From Bradyrhizobium sp. SZCCT0153 (GTDB lineage: Bacteria; Pseudomonadota; Alphaproteobacteria; Rhizobiales; Xanthobacteraceae): a stretch of DNA of 64,000 bases. Numbering within the stretch: position 1 is the first letter of the stretch; the number at the start of each line of letters is the position of its first letter. Location of the stretch: NCBI RefSeq assembly GCF_018129995.1, contig NZ_JAFCKS010000015.1, positions 1 through 64,000 on the forward strand. Reading direction: 5' to 3'. Of the stretch, positions 8,127 to 17,741 are shown in pieces. The position numbers were made by a program, and so were the translations under genes. The notes beneath the pieces are model-generated. The model was not told where the DNA came from. It ran no database searches and was given only the letters and a program-made list of their open reading frames with translations.

Positions 8127-10601
8127 ATGCTCTACTTGCCTCGGCCCCAGCGAGCCGGGACGCCTGCGATGATGCCTGGCCAGATCGCGAAATTTGGGAA
8201 TTCGGCCGCACAATACCTGCTCGGCGGCCTTGCGGCGCTTCGATCTTTCGGCAACGGAGCGAAGGACAAGCCTGCGGTCGGAGATGACTGCCGGCAAGAC
8301 GGCGATCTGCGCGACGCCGTGAAGCAATGGCGCGAGGTGTTCGAGCACAATCCGGTCATGTACTTCATGATCGATCCGGCCGGAACGGTACTTAACGTGA
8401 ATACATTCGGCGCCGCGCAGCTGGGCTATACGGCAGCCGAGCTGACCGGCCAATCCGTGCTGAACGTCTTCTTCGAGGAAGATCGCGAGCTCGTCCGCCG
8501 ATGTGTCGCGTTGTGCCTGGAAACCGTGGACCAGTCGCATACTTGGGAGATCCGCAAGATCCGGAAAGACGGCTCGGTCGTTTGGGTCCGTGAAAACGCC
8601 AAGGCCATGCTGCGCGGCGACGGCACGGCGATCGTGCTGGTTGCTTGCGAAAACATCACCCAGCGCAAGCAGGCGGAGGATGCGCTGCGGCAGAGCGAGA
8701 CCTATCTCGCCCAGGCGCAGGAATTGAGCCGCACCGGCAGCTTCGGCTTGAACCTCGCGACCCGCGAGATCGTCTGGTCGAGGGAAACCTTTCGCATCTT
8801 CCAATGTGATCCGGTGGTGAAGCCGACCCTGGACTTCGTATTCCAGCGCATGCATCCGGAAGATCGCGATACGGTCAGCAAGATCCTCGATCGGGCCTCG
8901 CGCGAAGCGGAGGATTTCGACCACGAGTATCGCCTGTTGATGCCGGACGGTTCGGTCAAATATCTCCATTCCGTGGCGCGCGCGGTGAGACATGCATCGG
9001 GGCGCATCGAGTTTGTCGGCGCGGTCACCGACATCACGATCGCAAAGGAAGCGGAACGGAGGCTGCGTCGCAGCGAGGCCTATCTGGCCGAAGCCCAACG
9101 CCTCAGCCATACGAGCAGCTGGGCCTGGAACGTTCATCGTCAGGAGTTCGCCTACCGATCGGCTGAACTCTACCGCCTGTTCGGATTTGATCCGGACCAG
9201 ACCGATGTACCGGCCAAGGCTTTCCAGCAACGGATCCTTCCCGAAGACTTTCGGCGAATTGTCGAGGTGGAACGTCAGGCGGTCCAGCAAAGCCAGCCCT
9301 TCGAAATTGACTTTCGGATTGTGCGTCCGGACGGTTCGATAAGACGTGTCCATACGGAAGGACATCCCGTCACGGGCAGCGACGGCGAGGTGATGGAAAT
9401 TATCGGCACGCACGTCGACGTCACCGAGCAGTTCGTCGCAAAGGAAGCGCTGCAAAAGGCATTTGACGAGCTCAAGGAATCCGAGCAGCGGTTCCGCGAC
9501 TATGCCGAAACCGCATCGGACTGGTTTTGGGAGACCGGGCCAGATCACCGTATCACCCAAATATCGGAGCACGCCGATACGGCCGTTGCTGCGCCGACGG
9601 GCCTGATCGGCCTGACCCGTTGGGACATTACGCCCGATGCCGAACTCGAGCCCGAGAAGTGGGAGCAGCATCGCGCGGCGCTTGATGCCCACCTTCCGTT
9701 TCGCGACCTGGTTTATCGCAGCAGGGATCGCAACGGATCTCCAATTTACGTGCGCACCAGCGGCAAGCCCTTCCACGACGCGAACGGTCATTTTCGCGGC
9801 TATCGTGGCGTCAGCAGCGATGTGACGGCGGCGACCCGCGCCGAGCAGGCCGAGGAAGCGCTGCGCAAGGCGCAAGCCGAGCTCGCCCATGTCACACGAG
9901 TCACGATGCTCGGCGAACTTACCGCTTCGATAGCCCACGAAATCACCCAGCCTCTGGCTGCCGTGATCTCAAATGCGGACGCCTGCATCGGCTGGCTCGA
10001 CCGCGAACCGGCCGATCTGCATGCCGCGCGCCGCTCGGTGGAATGGATTGTCGAGGACGCCAATCGGGCCAGCGAGGTGATCCGCAGGATCAGGGCGCTT
10101 GCGAAGAAGACCGAGATCGAGGTCGTTCCACTCGACATCAACCAGGTCGTCAGGGAGGCGCTGGCCCTCGTTCGGCGCGAGCTTGCCACCCATGCCGTGT
10201 CGGTGCGAATGGAATTGACGTCAGGTCTGCCCAGGATTTGCGGCGATCGGATCCAGCTCCAGCAGGTGCTGATCAATCTTGTCATGAACGGCATCGAAGC
10301 CATGGAAGCCAATGTTGGCCGACCGCGCGAGCTGTCGATCCGCTCCAGCCAGGTCGGCGAGGACGGCGACGGCCGCCTGCTCATCACCGTGACTGATCGC
10401 GGTGTGGGCCTTGGCAGGGACGGGATGGAATGCATCTTCACCCCCTTTTTCACGACAAAGTCGGGCGGCCTGGGGATGGGACTATCGATCTGCCGGTCGA
10501 TCATCGAGGCACACGCAGGGCGGCTGTCGGCCTTTCCCAATGAGGGGAGCGGTGCGACATTCCAGATCGCGCTACCCTTGCCGCATGGGGACACGTCGTG
10601 A
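8127..10601 (+). CDS. multi-PAS sensor histidine kinase, cytoplasmic
   Basis: The 824-residue protein lacks a membrane helix and has four consecutive PAS domains (about residues 65-185, 190-310, 315-440 and 455-580), each ending in a PAC-like ITxxKxAE or related stretch. A HisKA domain follows with the phosphoacceptor H604 (AHEITQP) and then a HATPase_c domain with N, G1 and G2 boxes (NLVMNGIEA, DRGVGLG, GLGMGLSI). It resembles FixL-type kinases but I see no haem-binding histidine motif I can assign. The start is uncertain: ATGs at 8169 or 8172 are alternatives. It overlaps the regulator gene by four bases (GTGA), so they form a two-component pair. Confidence 0.9.
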   Translation: MLYLPRPQRAGTPAMMPGQIAKFGNSAAQYLLGGLAALRSFGNGAKDKPAVGDDCRQDGDLRDAVKQWREVFEHNPVMYFMIDPAGTVLNVNTFGAAQLGYTAAELTGQSVLNVFFEEDRELVRRCVALCLETVDQSHTWEIRKIRKDGSVVWVRENAKAMLRGDGTAIVLVACENITQRKQAEDALRQSETYLAQAQELSRTGSFGLNLATREIVWSRETFRIFQCDPVVKPTLDFVFQRMHPEDRDTVSKILDRASREAEDFDHEYRLLMPDGSVKYLHSVARAVRHASGRIEFVGAVTDITIAKEAERRLRRSEAYLAEAQRLSHTSSWAWNVHRQEFAYRSAELYRLFGFDPDQTDVPAKAFQQRILPEDFRRIVEVERQAVQQSQPFEIDFRIVRPDGSIRRVHTEGHPVTGSDGEVMEIIGTHVDVTEQFVAKEALQKAFDELKESEQRFRDYAETASDWFWETGPDHRITQISEHADTAVAAPTGLIGLTRWDITPDAELEPEKWEQHRAALDAHLPFRDLVYRSRDRNGSPIYVRTSGKPFHDANGHFRGYRGVSSDVTAATRAEQAEEALRKAQAELAHVTRVTMLGELTASIAHEITQPLAAVISNADACIGWLDREPADLHAARRSVEWIVEDANRASEVIRRIRALAKKTEIEVVPLDINQVVREALALVRRELATHAVSVRMELTSGLPRICGDRIQLQQVLINLVMNGIEAMEANVGRPRELSIRSSQVGEDGDGRLLITVTDRGVGLGRDGMECIFTPFFTTKSGGLGMGLSICRSIIEAHAGRLSAFPNEGSGATFQIALPLPHGDTS

Positions 10602-11269
10602 CCGACCACGCCAAGCCGGCGCCGGCACAGGCGAGCGCCGATGATCCGATCGTCATGATCGTCGATGACGATCCGTCCATGCGCCGTGCGCTCACCAATC
10701 TCTTTCAATCCGTCGGCCTCAAGGTCGAGGCCTTCGGCTCGGCAGCGGAGATCATGGAAGCCAGACCGCCGGTGGTCCCCAGTTGCCTTGTGCTTGACAT
10801 TCGCCTGCCGGGCTCAAGCGGCTTCGACCTCCAGGCGGACCTTGCCAGGGCCAACATTCACACGCCCATTATCTTCATCACCGGTCATGGCGATATTCCC
10901 ATGACCGTCAGGGCCATGAAGAGCGGCGCCATCGATTTTCTGACCAAGCCGGTGCGCGACCAGGACATGCTCGATGCGGTCCAGGCTGCGATCGAACGGG
11001 ATCGCAAGCGGCGCGATGCCGAGAAGTCGCTCTCGGGCGTACGGTCCCGCTTCGAAGGCCTGACAAGCCGTCAGCGCGACATCCTGGCCCTGGTCGCGTC
11101 CGGCCTGATGAACAAGCAGGTCGCCGCCGAGCTTGGATTGGCTGAGATCACCGTCAAGATCTATCGCGGGCAGATCATGCGGAAAATGGGCGCGAAGTCA
11201 TTGGCCGATCTCGTCAGAATGACCGAGACGCTCGGAATCCGGCGTACAGGGGGAAATGCACAAACCTAA
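10598..11269 (+). CDS. FixJ/NarL-type response regulator with LuxR helix-turn-helix
   Basis: This 223-residue regulator has a receiver domain (acidic pocket VDDD at residues 22-25, phosphoacceptor D67 in LVLDIRLPG, conserved T and K) and a C-terminal LuxR-type helix-turn-helix (LTSRQRDILALVASGLMNKQ). The GTG start overlaps the kinase stop, so the kinase upstream should be its phosphodonor. It should activate transcription when phosphorylated. A single-domain receiver follows 87 bases downstream, suggesting a phosphorelay or sink. Target genes are not evident from the sequence. Confidence 0.92.
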   Translation: MTDHAKPAPAQASADDPIVMIVDDDPSMRRALTNLFQSVGLKVEAFGSAAEIMEARPPVVPSCLVLDIRLPGSSGFDLQADLARANIHTPIIFITGHGDIPMTVRAMKSGAIDFLTKPVRDQDMLDAVQAAIERDRKRRDAEKSLSGVRSRFEGLTSRQRDILALVASGLMNKQVAAELGLAEITVKIYRGQIMRKMGAKSLADLVRMTETLGIRRTGGNAQT

Positions 11270-11356
11270 GTATGCTTTTCAATCCCGCTCCGGGAGCCCA
11301 CTTTCCGATGGGTGGTTGCGCCGCGACCGGCGGCTCCGCGATCAGGAGCGATCATC

Positions 11357-11743
11357 TTGTCAGTCCCTTCGGTCATTTCCGTCATCGACGATGATCCCTC
11401 CGTCCGGCTCGCGACGAACAATCTTCTGACGTCGCGGGGATACACGGTCTACATCTTTGGCTCCGCTCAGGAATTTCTCCAATCAGCCGAACTGAACATG
11501 ACATCCTGCGTGATCGCGGACGTGCAGATGTCGGCCATGAGCGGTGTTGATCTGTTGATGCAGATGCGCGGCCTCGGTCACCGCACGCCCTTCATCTTCA
11601 TGACGGCCTTTCCCGACGATGCCGTGCGCGAGCGCGCGCTGAAGGCTGGCGCCATCTGCTTTCTCGCGAAGCCGTTCTCCACGCCGGCTCTCCTTCAATG
11701 TCTGGAGACGGCCCTGTCGGGGCTCGGCAAAGCCAAGACGTGA
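11357..11743 (+). CDS. single-domain response regulator (TTG start)
   Basis: The product is a stand-alone receiver of 128 residues with the acidic pocket DDD (11-13), phosphoacceptor D55 (VIADVQM), a conserved T in FMTAF and K in LAKPF, and no output domain. The TTG at 11357 is chosen because AGGAG lies about nine bases before it and the receiver fold starts right after; the open frame to 11312 adds only a low-complexity lead. It is probably a CheY-like partner, phosphate sink or protein-binding output of the preceding kinase pair. Its C-terminus ends shortly before a convergent gene. Confidence 0.85.
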   Translation: MSVPSVISVIDDDPSVRLATNNLLTSRGYTVYIFGSAQEFLQSAELNMTSCVIADVQMSAMSGVDLLMQMRGLGHRTPFIFMTAFPDDAVRERALKAGAICFLAKPFSTPALLQCLETALSGLGKAKT

Positions 11744-11817
11744 TGCGCCGAGCCGAACCGAGCCGCCTCATGGCGAGGCAACTCGTCGTTTGGCCGCAAA
11801 CGAAAGGGCAAGGCGCC

Positions 11818-12786
11818 TCACTCCACCTTGATGTTCGCCGCCTTGATGATCGGCCACCATTTCGCGATCTCGGCCTTTTGCCGCGCCCCGAGCGCTTCCG
11901 GGGTGAGCTGGTCCTGCGGCGTCATCTCCAGACCCTGGCTCTCGAGCTGCTTCTTCACCGCGGGATCGTTCAGCGCGTCCACGACTGCCGCATTGAGCTT
12001 GGTCACAATTTCCTTGGGCGTGCCCTTCGGTACCCACATCCCGGACCACAGCGTCATGTTGAAGCCCTTCAGCCCAGCCTCCGCTGCGGTCGGGATGTCG
12101 GGCGCCGAGGCCAGGCGTTTGTCTTCGGTGATCGCGTAGGCGCGGATGGTGCCGGCGCGCACCTGGTTGATGGAGTTGGAGGTCTGGTCGACGATGATGT
12201 CGATCTGGCCGGCAATGAGATCGTTCAGGGCGGGCGCTGTGCCGCGATACGGCACGTATTGCAGCTTGATGCCCGAGACGTTCTCGAAATAGACGCCGGC
12301 GATGTGGCTGCCGGAGCCCGCGCCGGCGGTGCCGGCGGTCGGCGCCGACGGCCGCGACTTCAGCCAGTCGATCAGCTCCTTCAGCGAGGTCGCGGGCACC
12401 GCGTTCTTGCTGACGATGATCATCGGATTGCTTGGCAGCAACACCACCGGCTCGAGATCGGCAACGAGGTCGTATTTGAGCTTGTAGACGGCGCCATTGG
12501 CCACATGGGTGCCGAGATGGCCGAACGAGATCGTGTAGCCGTCCGGCGGTGATTGCACGGCGCGGCCGACGCCGATCGAGCCACCGGCGCCGGTGACGTT
12601 CTCGACCACCAGCGGCTGGCCGAGCGTCGTCCGCATCCGCTCGGCGAGTACACGCGCCATCGCATCCGACGGGCCGCCGGCAGCGAAGGGCACGATGATG
12701 GTGATGGGATGCGAGGGATAGTCGTCGGCGCGCGCGGCGCCCGTCAGAGCGAGAACAGCAATCAGCGCAGCCCAGGCGGCCTTCAT
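11818..12786 (-). CDS. Bug/TctC-type tripartite tricarboxylate transporter substrate-binding protein
   Basis: A 322-residue periplasmic binding protein with a signal peptide (MKAAWAALIAVLALTGAARA) and the family motifs YPSHPITIIVPFAAGGPSD near the mature N-terminus and VVENVTGAGGSIG further on. Members bind carboxylated solutes and feed a TctAB membrane pair, but many Bradyrhizobium copies are orphans, and no TctA or TctB gene lies nearby here. The ligand cannot be read from the sequence. It lies downstream of threonine synthase on the same strand, 88 bases away, with its own probable promoter. Confidence 0.9.
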   Translation of the reverse strand: MKAAWAALIAVLALTGAARADDYPSHPITIIVPFAAGGPSDAMARVLAERMRTTLGQPLVVENVTGAGGSIGVGRAVQSPPDGYTISFGHLGTHVANGAVYKLKYDLVADLEPVVLLPSNPMIIVSKNAVPATSLKELIDWLKSRPSAPTAGTAGAGSGSHIAGVYFENVSGIKLQYVPYRGTAPALNDLIAGQIDIIVDQTSNSINQVRAGTIRAYAITEDKRLASAPDIPTAAEAGLKGFNMTLWSGMWVPKGTPKEIVTKLNAAVVDALNDPAVKKQLESQGLEMTPQDQLTPEALGARQKAEIAKWWPIIKAANIKVE

Positions 12787-12874
12787 TGTCTTCTCCCCGG
12801 TGAAGTCATTGTTGTTTTTTGACTCTCCCCGCGTACGGAAAGAGGGATCATTCGTGAAGAGACGAAATTACGCG

Positions 12875-14116
12875 CTAGAACTGCGAATAATCGATCGGCT
12901 TGTGGCGATCGAGCGCGCGGGCGACCGGCGGCAGCGGGTATTTCAGTCCGGTGGCGCAGTTGAACAGCATCACGCGATCGGTCTTGCTGACGCGGCCGTC
13001 GGCAAGGCTGTCCTTATAGGCGGCGTAGGTGGCGGCGCCTTCGGGGCACAGCAGCAGCCCCTCCTCGCGCGCGACTTCGTTCAGGGCCGCCGAGATCTTG
13101 TCGTCGTCGACCGCGATGGCAAAGCCCTTGCTCTGCCGCACGGCGCGCAGAATGAGAAAATCGCCGATCGCCTGCGGCACACGGATGCCCGATGCGATGG
13201 TGTGGGCATCCTCCCAGCGCGTGGCATGCTCGGTGCCGGCGTCATAGGCCCGCACCATCGGCGCGCAGCCCGAGGCCTGCACCGCGACCATCCGTGGGCG
13301 CTTCGAGCCGATGAAGCCGATCTTCTCGAGCTCATCAAAGGCCTTCCACATGCCGATCAGGCCGGTGCCGCCGCCGGTCGGATAGAAGATCACGTCCGGC
13401 ACGTCCCAGCCGAGCTGCTCGGCGAGCTCGAGGCCCATCGTCTTCTTGCCCTCGATGCGGTACGGCTCCTTCAGCGTCGAGGTGTCGAACCAGCCGACCT
13501 TGGCCTTGCCCTCGCCGACGATCTTGCCGCAATCGTCGATGTAGCCGTTGACGCGGTAGACGGTCGCGCCCTGCAGCTCGATCTCGCTGACATTCACTTC
13601 CGGCGTATCGGCCGGGCAAAAGATCGTGGTCTTGATGCCGCAGGACGTCGCGTAGGCCGCGAGCGCCGCGCCGGCATTGCCGTTGGTCGGCATCGCCATG
13701 TGCTTGATGCCGAGCGCCTTGCCCATTGATACCGCCATCACGAGGCCGCGCGCCTTGAACGAGCCGGTCGGCAGCCGTCCCTCGTCCTTGACGATGATCT
13801 CGCCGCCGCCGAGCTTCTTCCCGAGCTTCGGCAGCCGGATCAGCGGCGTCGTGACCTCGCCAAGCGAGACGATGTCCTTGCATTTGCGCACCGGCAGCAG
13901 CTCGCGGTAACGCCACATGTCGGCGGGGCGCTGGGCGAGTGCGTCCTTGGTCAGCGCCTTCTTCACACCCGCGAGGTCGTAGCGCACGAGGAGCGGCTTG
14001 CCGGCCTTGGAGAGATTATGGACCTGGTCGGCAGCGTAGTGATCGCCCTCCATCGCGCATTCGAGATGGGTGACGAAGGTCGGGCGCTCGATGGTCAGGT
14101 TGTCGTTGTCGTGCAT
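12875..14116 (-). CDS. thrC: threonine synthase (long PLP-dependent type)
   Basis: This 413-residue PLP enzyme converts O-phosphohomoserine to threonine. The PLP-binding lysine lies in PTGSFKARG near residue 120, the phosphate-binding loop is PTGGGTGLIGMWK, and the substrate-side segment PTNGNAGAALAAY is typical of fold type II enzymes. The ATG at 14116 has an AAGGAAA ribosome binding site. Related fold II lyases exist, so a threonine-dehydratase or diaminopropionate-lyase-like activity cannot be fully excluded. It is on the same strand as lpd upstream, 70 bases apart. Confidence 0.82.
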   Translation of the reverse strand: MHDNDNLTIERPTFVTHLECAMEGDHYAADQVHNLSKAGKPLLVRYDLAGVKKALTKDALAQRPADMWRYRELLPVRKCKDIVSLGEVTTPLIRLPKLGKKLGGGEIIVKDEGRLPTGSFKARGLVMAVSMGKALGIKHMAMPTNGNAGAALAAYATSCGIKTTIFCPADTPEVNVSEIELQGATVYRVNGYIDDCGKIVGEGKAKVGWFDTSTLKEPYRIEGKKTMGLELAEQLGWDVPDVIFYPTGGGTGLIGMWKAFDELEKIGFIGSKRPRMVAVQASGCAPMVRAYDAGTEHATRWEDAHTIASGIRVPQAIGDFLILRAVRQSKGFAIAVDDDKISAALNEVAREEGLLLCPEGAATYAAYKDSLADGRVSKTDRVMLFNCATGLKYPLPPVARALDRHKPIDYSQF

Positions 14117-14186
14117 GGGGTGGTTTCCTTCTTATTCTGCAAACAGGTCTTGCTGCCCGTCATTGCGAGCGTAACGACGGAGGTCG

Positions 14187-15608
14187 TCAAATATTCAGCA
14201 CCCGTCCATACGCATCGAGCACGGCTTCCTTCATCATCTCCGACAACGTCGGATGCGGGAAGACTGTGTGCATCAGCTCTTCCTCCGTGGTCTCCAGATT
14301 CATGGCGACGACGTAGCCCTGGATCAGCTCGGTGACTTCAGCGCCGACCATGTGGGCGCCGAGCAGCTGGCCGGTCTTCTTGTCGAAGATGACCTTGACC
14401 AGGCCCTGGTCCTCGCCGAGCGCAATCGCCTTGCCGTTGCCGACGAAGGGAAAGCGGCCAACGCGAATCTCGCGGCCGTTCTCCTTGGCCTTGGCCTCGG
14501 TGAGGCCGACCGAAGCAACCTGCGGCTGGCAGTAGGTACAGCCCGGGATCATCAGCTTGTCCATGGGATGCGGGTGCAGGCCCTTGATGGCCTCGACGCA
14601 GATCACGCCTTCATGCTCGGCCTTGTGCGCGAGCATGGGGGGGCCGGCGACGTCGCCGATGGCGTAGATGCCGGGGACGTTGGTCTTGCCGTAACCGTCG
14701 ATCACGATGCAGCCGCGGTCGGTTTTGACGCCGAGTTTTTCCAGACCGAGATTCTCGATGTTGCCGACGACGCCGACCGCCGAGATTACGCGCTCGAACT
14801 CGGTGGTCACAGGCTTGCCCTTGCCGTCGTCGATCGTGGCGACGACGCTGTCGGCCTTCTTCTCCAGCTTTGTGACCTTGGTCGAGGACATGATCCTGAT
14901 GCCCTGCTTCTCAAGGCGCTTGCGGGCCAAGCCGGCGATCTCCGCGTCCTCGACCGGCAGGATCTGCGGCAGCACCTCGACCACGGTGACATCGGAGCCC
15001 ATGGTGTGGAAGAACGACGCGAACTCGATGCCGATCGCGCCGGAGCCGACGACAAGGAGCGACTTCGGCATCTTCTCCGGCACCATCGCCTCGAAATAGG
15101 TCCAGATCAGCTTCTTGTCAGGCTCGAGCCCCGGCAGCACGCGCGGCCGCGCACCGGTAGCGACGATGATGTGCTTGGCCTGGTAGGCCCCCTCGCCCAG
15201 CGCTCCCTTGGGTCCCTCGACGTCGGACTTCTTCACCGTGACCTTGCCGGGCGCGTCGATCGAGGCCGCGCCCCAGATCACGCTCACCTTGTTCTTCTTC
15301 ATCAGGAAGCCGACGCCGTCGTTGAGCCGCTTCGAGACGCCGCGCGAGCGCTGCACCACCGCCTTCGGGTCGAACGAGACCTTCTCGGCCGAAAGGCCGT
15401 AATCCTTGGCGTGCTGCATGTAGTGGTAGATTTCGGCGGAGCGTAGAAGCGCCTTGGTCGGGATGCAGCCCCAGTTCAGGCAGATGCCGCCGAGATACGA
15501 TTTCTCGACGATCGCGACCTTGAAACCGAGCTGGGCGGCGCGGATCGCGGTGACATAGCCGCCGGGACCGGAGCCGATGATGATGACGTCGAAGGATGTG
15601 TCGGCCAT
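14187..15608 (-). CDS. lpdA: dihydrolipoamide dehydrogenase (E3)
   Basis: The flavoprotein (473 residues from MADTSFDV) has the FAD-binding GSGPGGY motif, the redox disulfide C43/C48 in GGICLNWGCIP, an NAD-binding VVGSGAIGIEFA motif, and the C-terminal His-Glu base region HPHPTLSEMM. It reoxidises the lipoyl groups of the pyruvate dehydrogenase complex, passing electrons to NAD+. The ATG at 15608 is preferred over 15620 because it matches the family N-terminus. It is the last gene of the pdh set, separated from pdhC by a small membrane-protein gene. Confidence 0.95.
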   Translation of the reverse strand: MADTSFDVIIIGSGPGGYVTAIRAAQLGFKVAIVEKSYLGGICLNWGCIPTKALLRSAEIYHYMQHAKDYGLSAEKVSFDPKAVVQRSRGVSKRLNDGVGFLMKKNKVSVIWGAASIDAPGKVTVKKSDVEGPKGALGEGAYQAKHIIVATGARPRVLPGLEPDKKLIWTYFEAMVPEKMPKSLLVVGSGAIGIEFASFFHTMGSDVTVVEVLPQILPVEDAEIAGLARKRLEKQGIRIMSSTKVTKLEKKADSVVATIDDGKGKPVTTEFERVISAVGVVGNIENLGLEKLGVKTDRGCIVIDGYGKTNVPGIYAIGDVAGPPMLAHKAEHEGVICVEAIKGLHPHPMDKLMIPGCTYCQPQVASVGLTEAKAKENGREIRVGRFPFVGNGKAIALGEDQGLVKVIFDKKTGQLLGAHMVGAEVTELIQGYVVAMNLETTEEELMHTVFPHPTLSEMMKEAVLDAYGRVLNI

Positions 15609-15625
15609 GGCGGCTCCCATTCAAC

Positions 15626-15856
15626 TCAACCGGTTGCGCCGCGAGCGCGGCGTTTCGAAACGATCGACCTGATCAGCCATTCGATGAGGCAGATCGAGAT
15701 CAGAACCGCAAAGCCGATGAACGCGACCGGCTGGGCGATATTGCGCGAAAGCTGCTCGCCGCTGAAGAACGCGTCGTGCAGCACCTCGGTGCCGATCGGG
15801 CTGACGAGGATGATGATCGACAGCAGCATCGCGATCCAGGGCCAGCGTGTTCGCAT
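15626..15856 (-). CDS. small two-helix membrane protein between pdhC and lpd
   Basis: A 76-residue protein with two clear membrane helices (about residues 6-25 and 43-62) and a basic C-terminus RRARGATG, so probably with its termini in the cytoplasm. It is transcribed with the pyruvate dehydrogenase genes and fills the gap before lpd. I know no function; its position hints at a housekeeping role, not necessarily one connected with the complex. Confidence 0.7.
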   Translation of the reverse strand: MRTRWPWIAMLLSIIILVSPIGTEVLHDAFFSGEQLSRNIAQPVAFIGFAVLISICLIEWLIRSIVSKRRARGATG

Positions 15857-15880
15857 TCAACCCGGTCCCCTCGCGCGGCG

Positions 15881-17224
15881 TCAGACCATCATCATGACGG
15901 GGTTTTCGATCAGCTGCTTGAACGCGCCGATCAGTTCGGCGCCGAGCGCGCCGTCGATGGCGCGATGATCGCAGGACAAGGTCACGCTCATCATGTTCGC
16001 GATCTCGATCTTGCCGCCGCGCACGACGGGCCGCTCCTCGCTGGTGCCGACCGCGAGGATGGTCGCATGCGGCGGGTTGATCACGGCGGTGAAGTGGCTG
16101 ATACCGAACATGCCAAGGTTGGAGACGGCGGTGGTGCCGCCCTGGTATTCTTCCGGCTTGAGCTTGCGGCTCCGTGCACGCGCGGCAAAATCCTTCATCT
16201 CGTTGGAGATGGTCGACAGCGTCTTGGTCTCGGCCTTGCGGATGATCGGCGTGATCAGGCCGCCGGGCATCGCGACGGCGACGCCGACGTCGGAATGGTG
16301 GTGCTTGACCATGCCGCTTTCGGTCCAGCTCACGTTGCAGTTCGGGATCTTCTGCAGCGCGACCGCCATCGCCTTGATGACGAAGTCATTTACCGAGATC
16401 TTGTAGAGCGGCTTCTTTTCCTTGTCCTTCGGCGCGGCGGCGTTGATCTCCTCGCGCGCGGCGAGCAGCTTGCCGATGTCGCAGTCGATGGTGAGATAGA
16501 AGTGCGGCACGTTCTGGATCGACGCGGTCAGGCGCTGCGCGATGGTGCGGCGCATGCCGTCATGCGGGACGACCTCGTAGGAGCCCGGCTCAAACAGCGA
16601 CAGGATCTGCTTGTCCGACATGGTCGGCGCGATCGAGGAGGCACCGGACGGCGCCGCGGCAGGCGCCTTGAGGCCCTTGCCGGACTTGGCCTCCTCGACG
16701 TCGCGCGCAACCACGCGGCCGTGCGGGCCGGTGCCGGTCACCATCGCGACATCGATGCCGGATTCCCTGGCAAGACGCCGCGCCAGCGGTGAGGAGAACA
16801 CGCGGCCGCCCTGGCCGTTGCCCTGAGCAGCCGGTGCGGCAGCCTGCGGCGCGGGTGCCGCGGCTGGCTGCGGCGCCGCCTTGGGCGCGGCTGGCGCTGC
16901 CGCTGGAGCCGGTGATTCAGCAGCTTTCGGCGGCGCGGCCGAAGCGCTGGGCTTGGCGGCACCCGCCGCCTTCACGTCCTCGCCCTCGCCGGCGAGCACG
17001 GCGATCACGTCGTTGACGGGAACGTCCTGCGTGCCCTCGGGCACGAGGATCTTGGCGATCGTGCCCTCGTCGATGGCCTCGACCTCCATGGTCGCCTTGT
17101 CGGTCTCGATCTCGGCGATGACGTCGCCGGATTTGACCTTGTCGCCTTCCTTCTTCAGCCACTTGGCGAGGTTGCCCTTCTCCATCGTCGGCGAAAGAGC
17201 GGGCATCAGGATGTTGATGGGCAT
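15881..17224 (-). CDS. pdhC: pyruvate dehydrogenase E2, dihydrolipoamide acetyltransferase
   Basis: The 447-residue E2 has one N-terminal lipoyl domain with the lipoylated K43 (ETDKATMEVE), an Ala/Pro-rich swinging linker (about 90-135), a peripheral subunit-binding domain (SPLARRLARESG to about 175) and a catalytic domain ending in the CoA acetyltransferase motif SCDHRAIDG. It transfers acetyl groups from lipoamide to CoA. The lipoyl domain is nearly identical to that fused to PdhB, as expected from duplication or gene conversion. Confidence 0.95.
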   Translation of the reverse strand: MPINILMPALSPTMEKGNLAKWLKKEGDKVKSGDVIAEIETDKATMEVEAIDEGTIAKILVPEGTQDVPVNDVIAVLAGEGEDVKAAGAAKPSASAAPPKAAESPAPAAAPAAPKAAPQPAAAPAPQAAAPAAQGNGQGGRVFSSPLARRLARESGIDVAMVTGTGPHGRVVARDVEEAKSGKGLKAPAAAPSGASSIAPTMSDKQILSLFEPGSYEVVPHDGMRRTIAQRLTASIQNVPHFYLTIDCDIGKLLAAREEINAAAPKDKEKKPLYKISVNDFVIKAMAVALQKIPNCNVSWTESGMVKHHHSDVGVAVAMPGGLITPIIRKAETKTLSTISNEMKDFAARARSRKLKPEEYQGGTTAVSNLGMFGISHFTAVINPPHATILAVGTSEERPVVRGGKIEIANMMSVTLSCDHRAIDGALGAELIGAFKQLIENPVMMMV

Positions 17225-17286
17225 GCTGACCTCACGAAGAACTTCTCAAAATGTCGTCCCCGGAAGCGAGGACGAACAGACCAGGT

Positions 17287-17739
17287 TTAGTTGCCGATGT
17301 CGCCCTGCCACAGGCGCTCATTGGCAGGATTGGAACGCCAGTTCTTCATCATGGTGATGGAGCGGTCGTCCGCAAGATCGATCCAGGGGATGCCGAACTT
17401 GTCGAGGATGTCCTTCGATCCCTCGAAGGTGACGGATTCCCCGATCACCACGAGCTGGACCTTGAACAAACCGAGCGCGCCGGCACACATCGAGCATGGC
17501 GACAGCGTGGAATACATGACGGTGTCGTGGAACGAGATCACGCCAGCCTCGCGCAGGCAGCTCATCTCGCCGTGGAGGATCACGTTGTTCTCCTGCACGC
17601 GGTTGTTGTGACCGCGGGCGATGATCTTGTTGTCGCGCGTCAGGACGGCACCGATCGGCAGGCCGCCCTGCGCGATCGAGGCCTCCGCCTCGCGGATCGC
17701 CTCCAGCATGAAATCGAAGTGGTAGGATTCGATCGCCAT
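17287..17739 (-). CDS. yeast-type cytosine deaminase / nucleoside deaminase family
   Basis: The 150-residue product has the zinc deaminase signature HGE (56-58) and PCSMC (81-85), and its C-terminal half (GESVTFEGSKDIL, ending GDIGN) resembles the fungal cytosine deaminase Fcy1 rather than the larger bacterial CodA. It should hydrolyse an aminated pyrimidine or related ring to the keto form. The ATG at 17739 lies two bases after the preceding DUF5076 stop, with GGGGACA as ribosome binding site. Its place inside the pyruvate dehydrogenase operon is unexpected. Substrate identity is inference; guanine or creatinine-type activities remain possible. Confidence 0.8.
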   Translation of the reverse strand: MAIESYHFDFMLEAIREAEASIAQGGLPIGAVLTRDNKIIARGHNNRVQENNVILHGEMSCLREAGVISFHDTVMYSTLSPCSMCAGALGLFKVQLVVIGESVTFEGSKDILDKFGIPWIDLADDRSITMMKNWRSNPANERLWQGDIGN

Positions 17740-17741
17740 AG

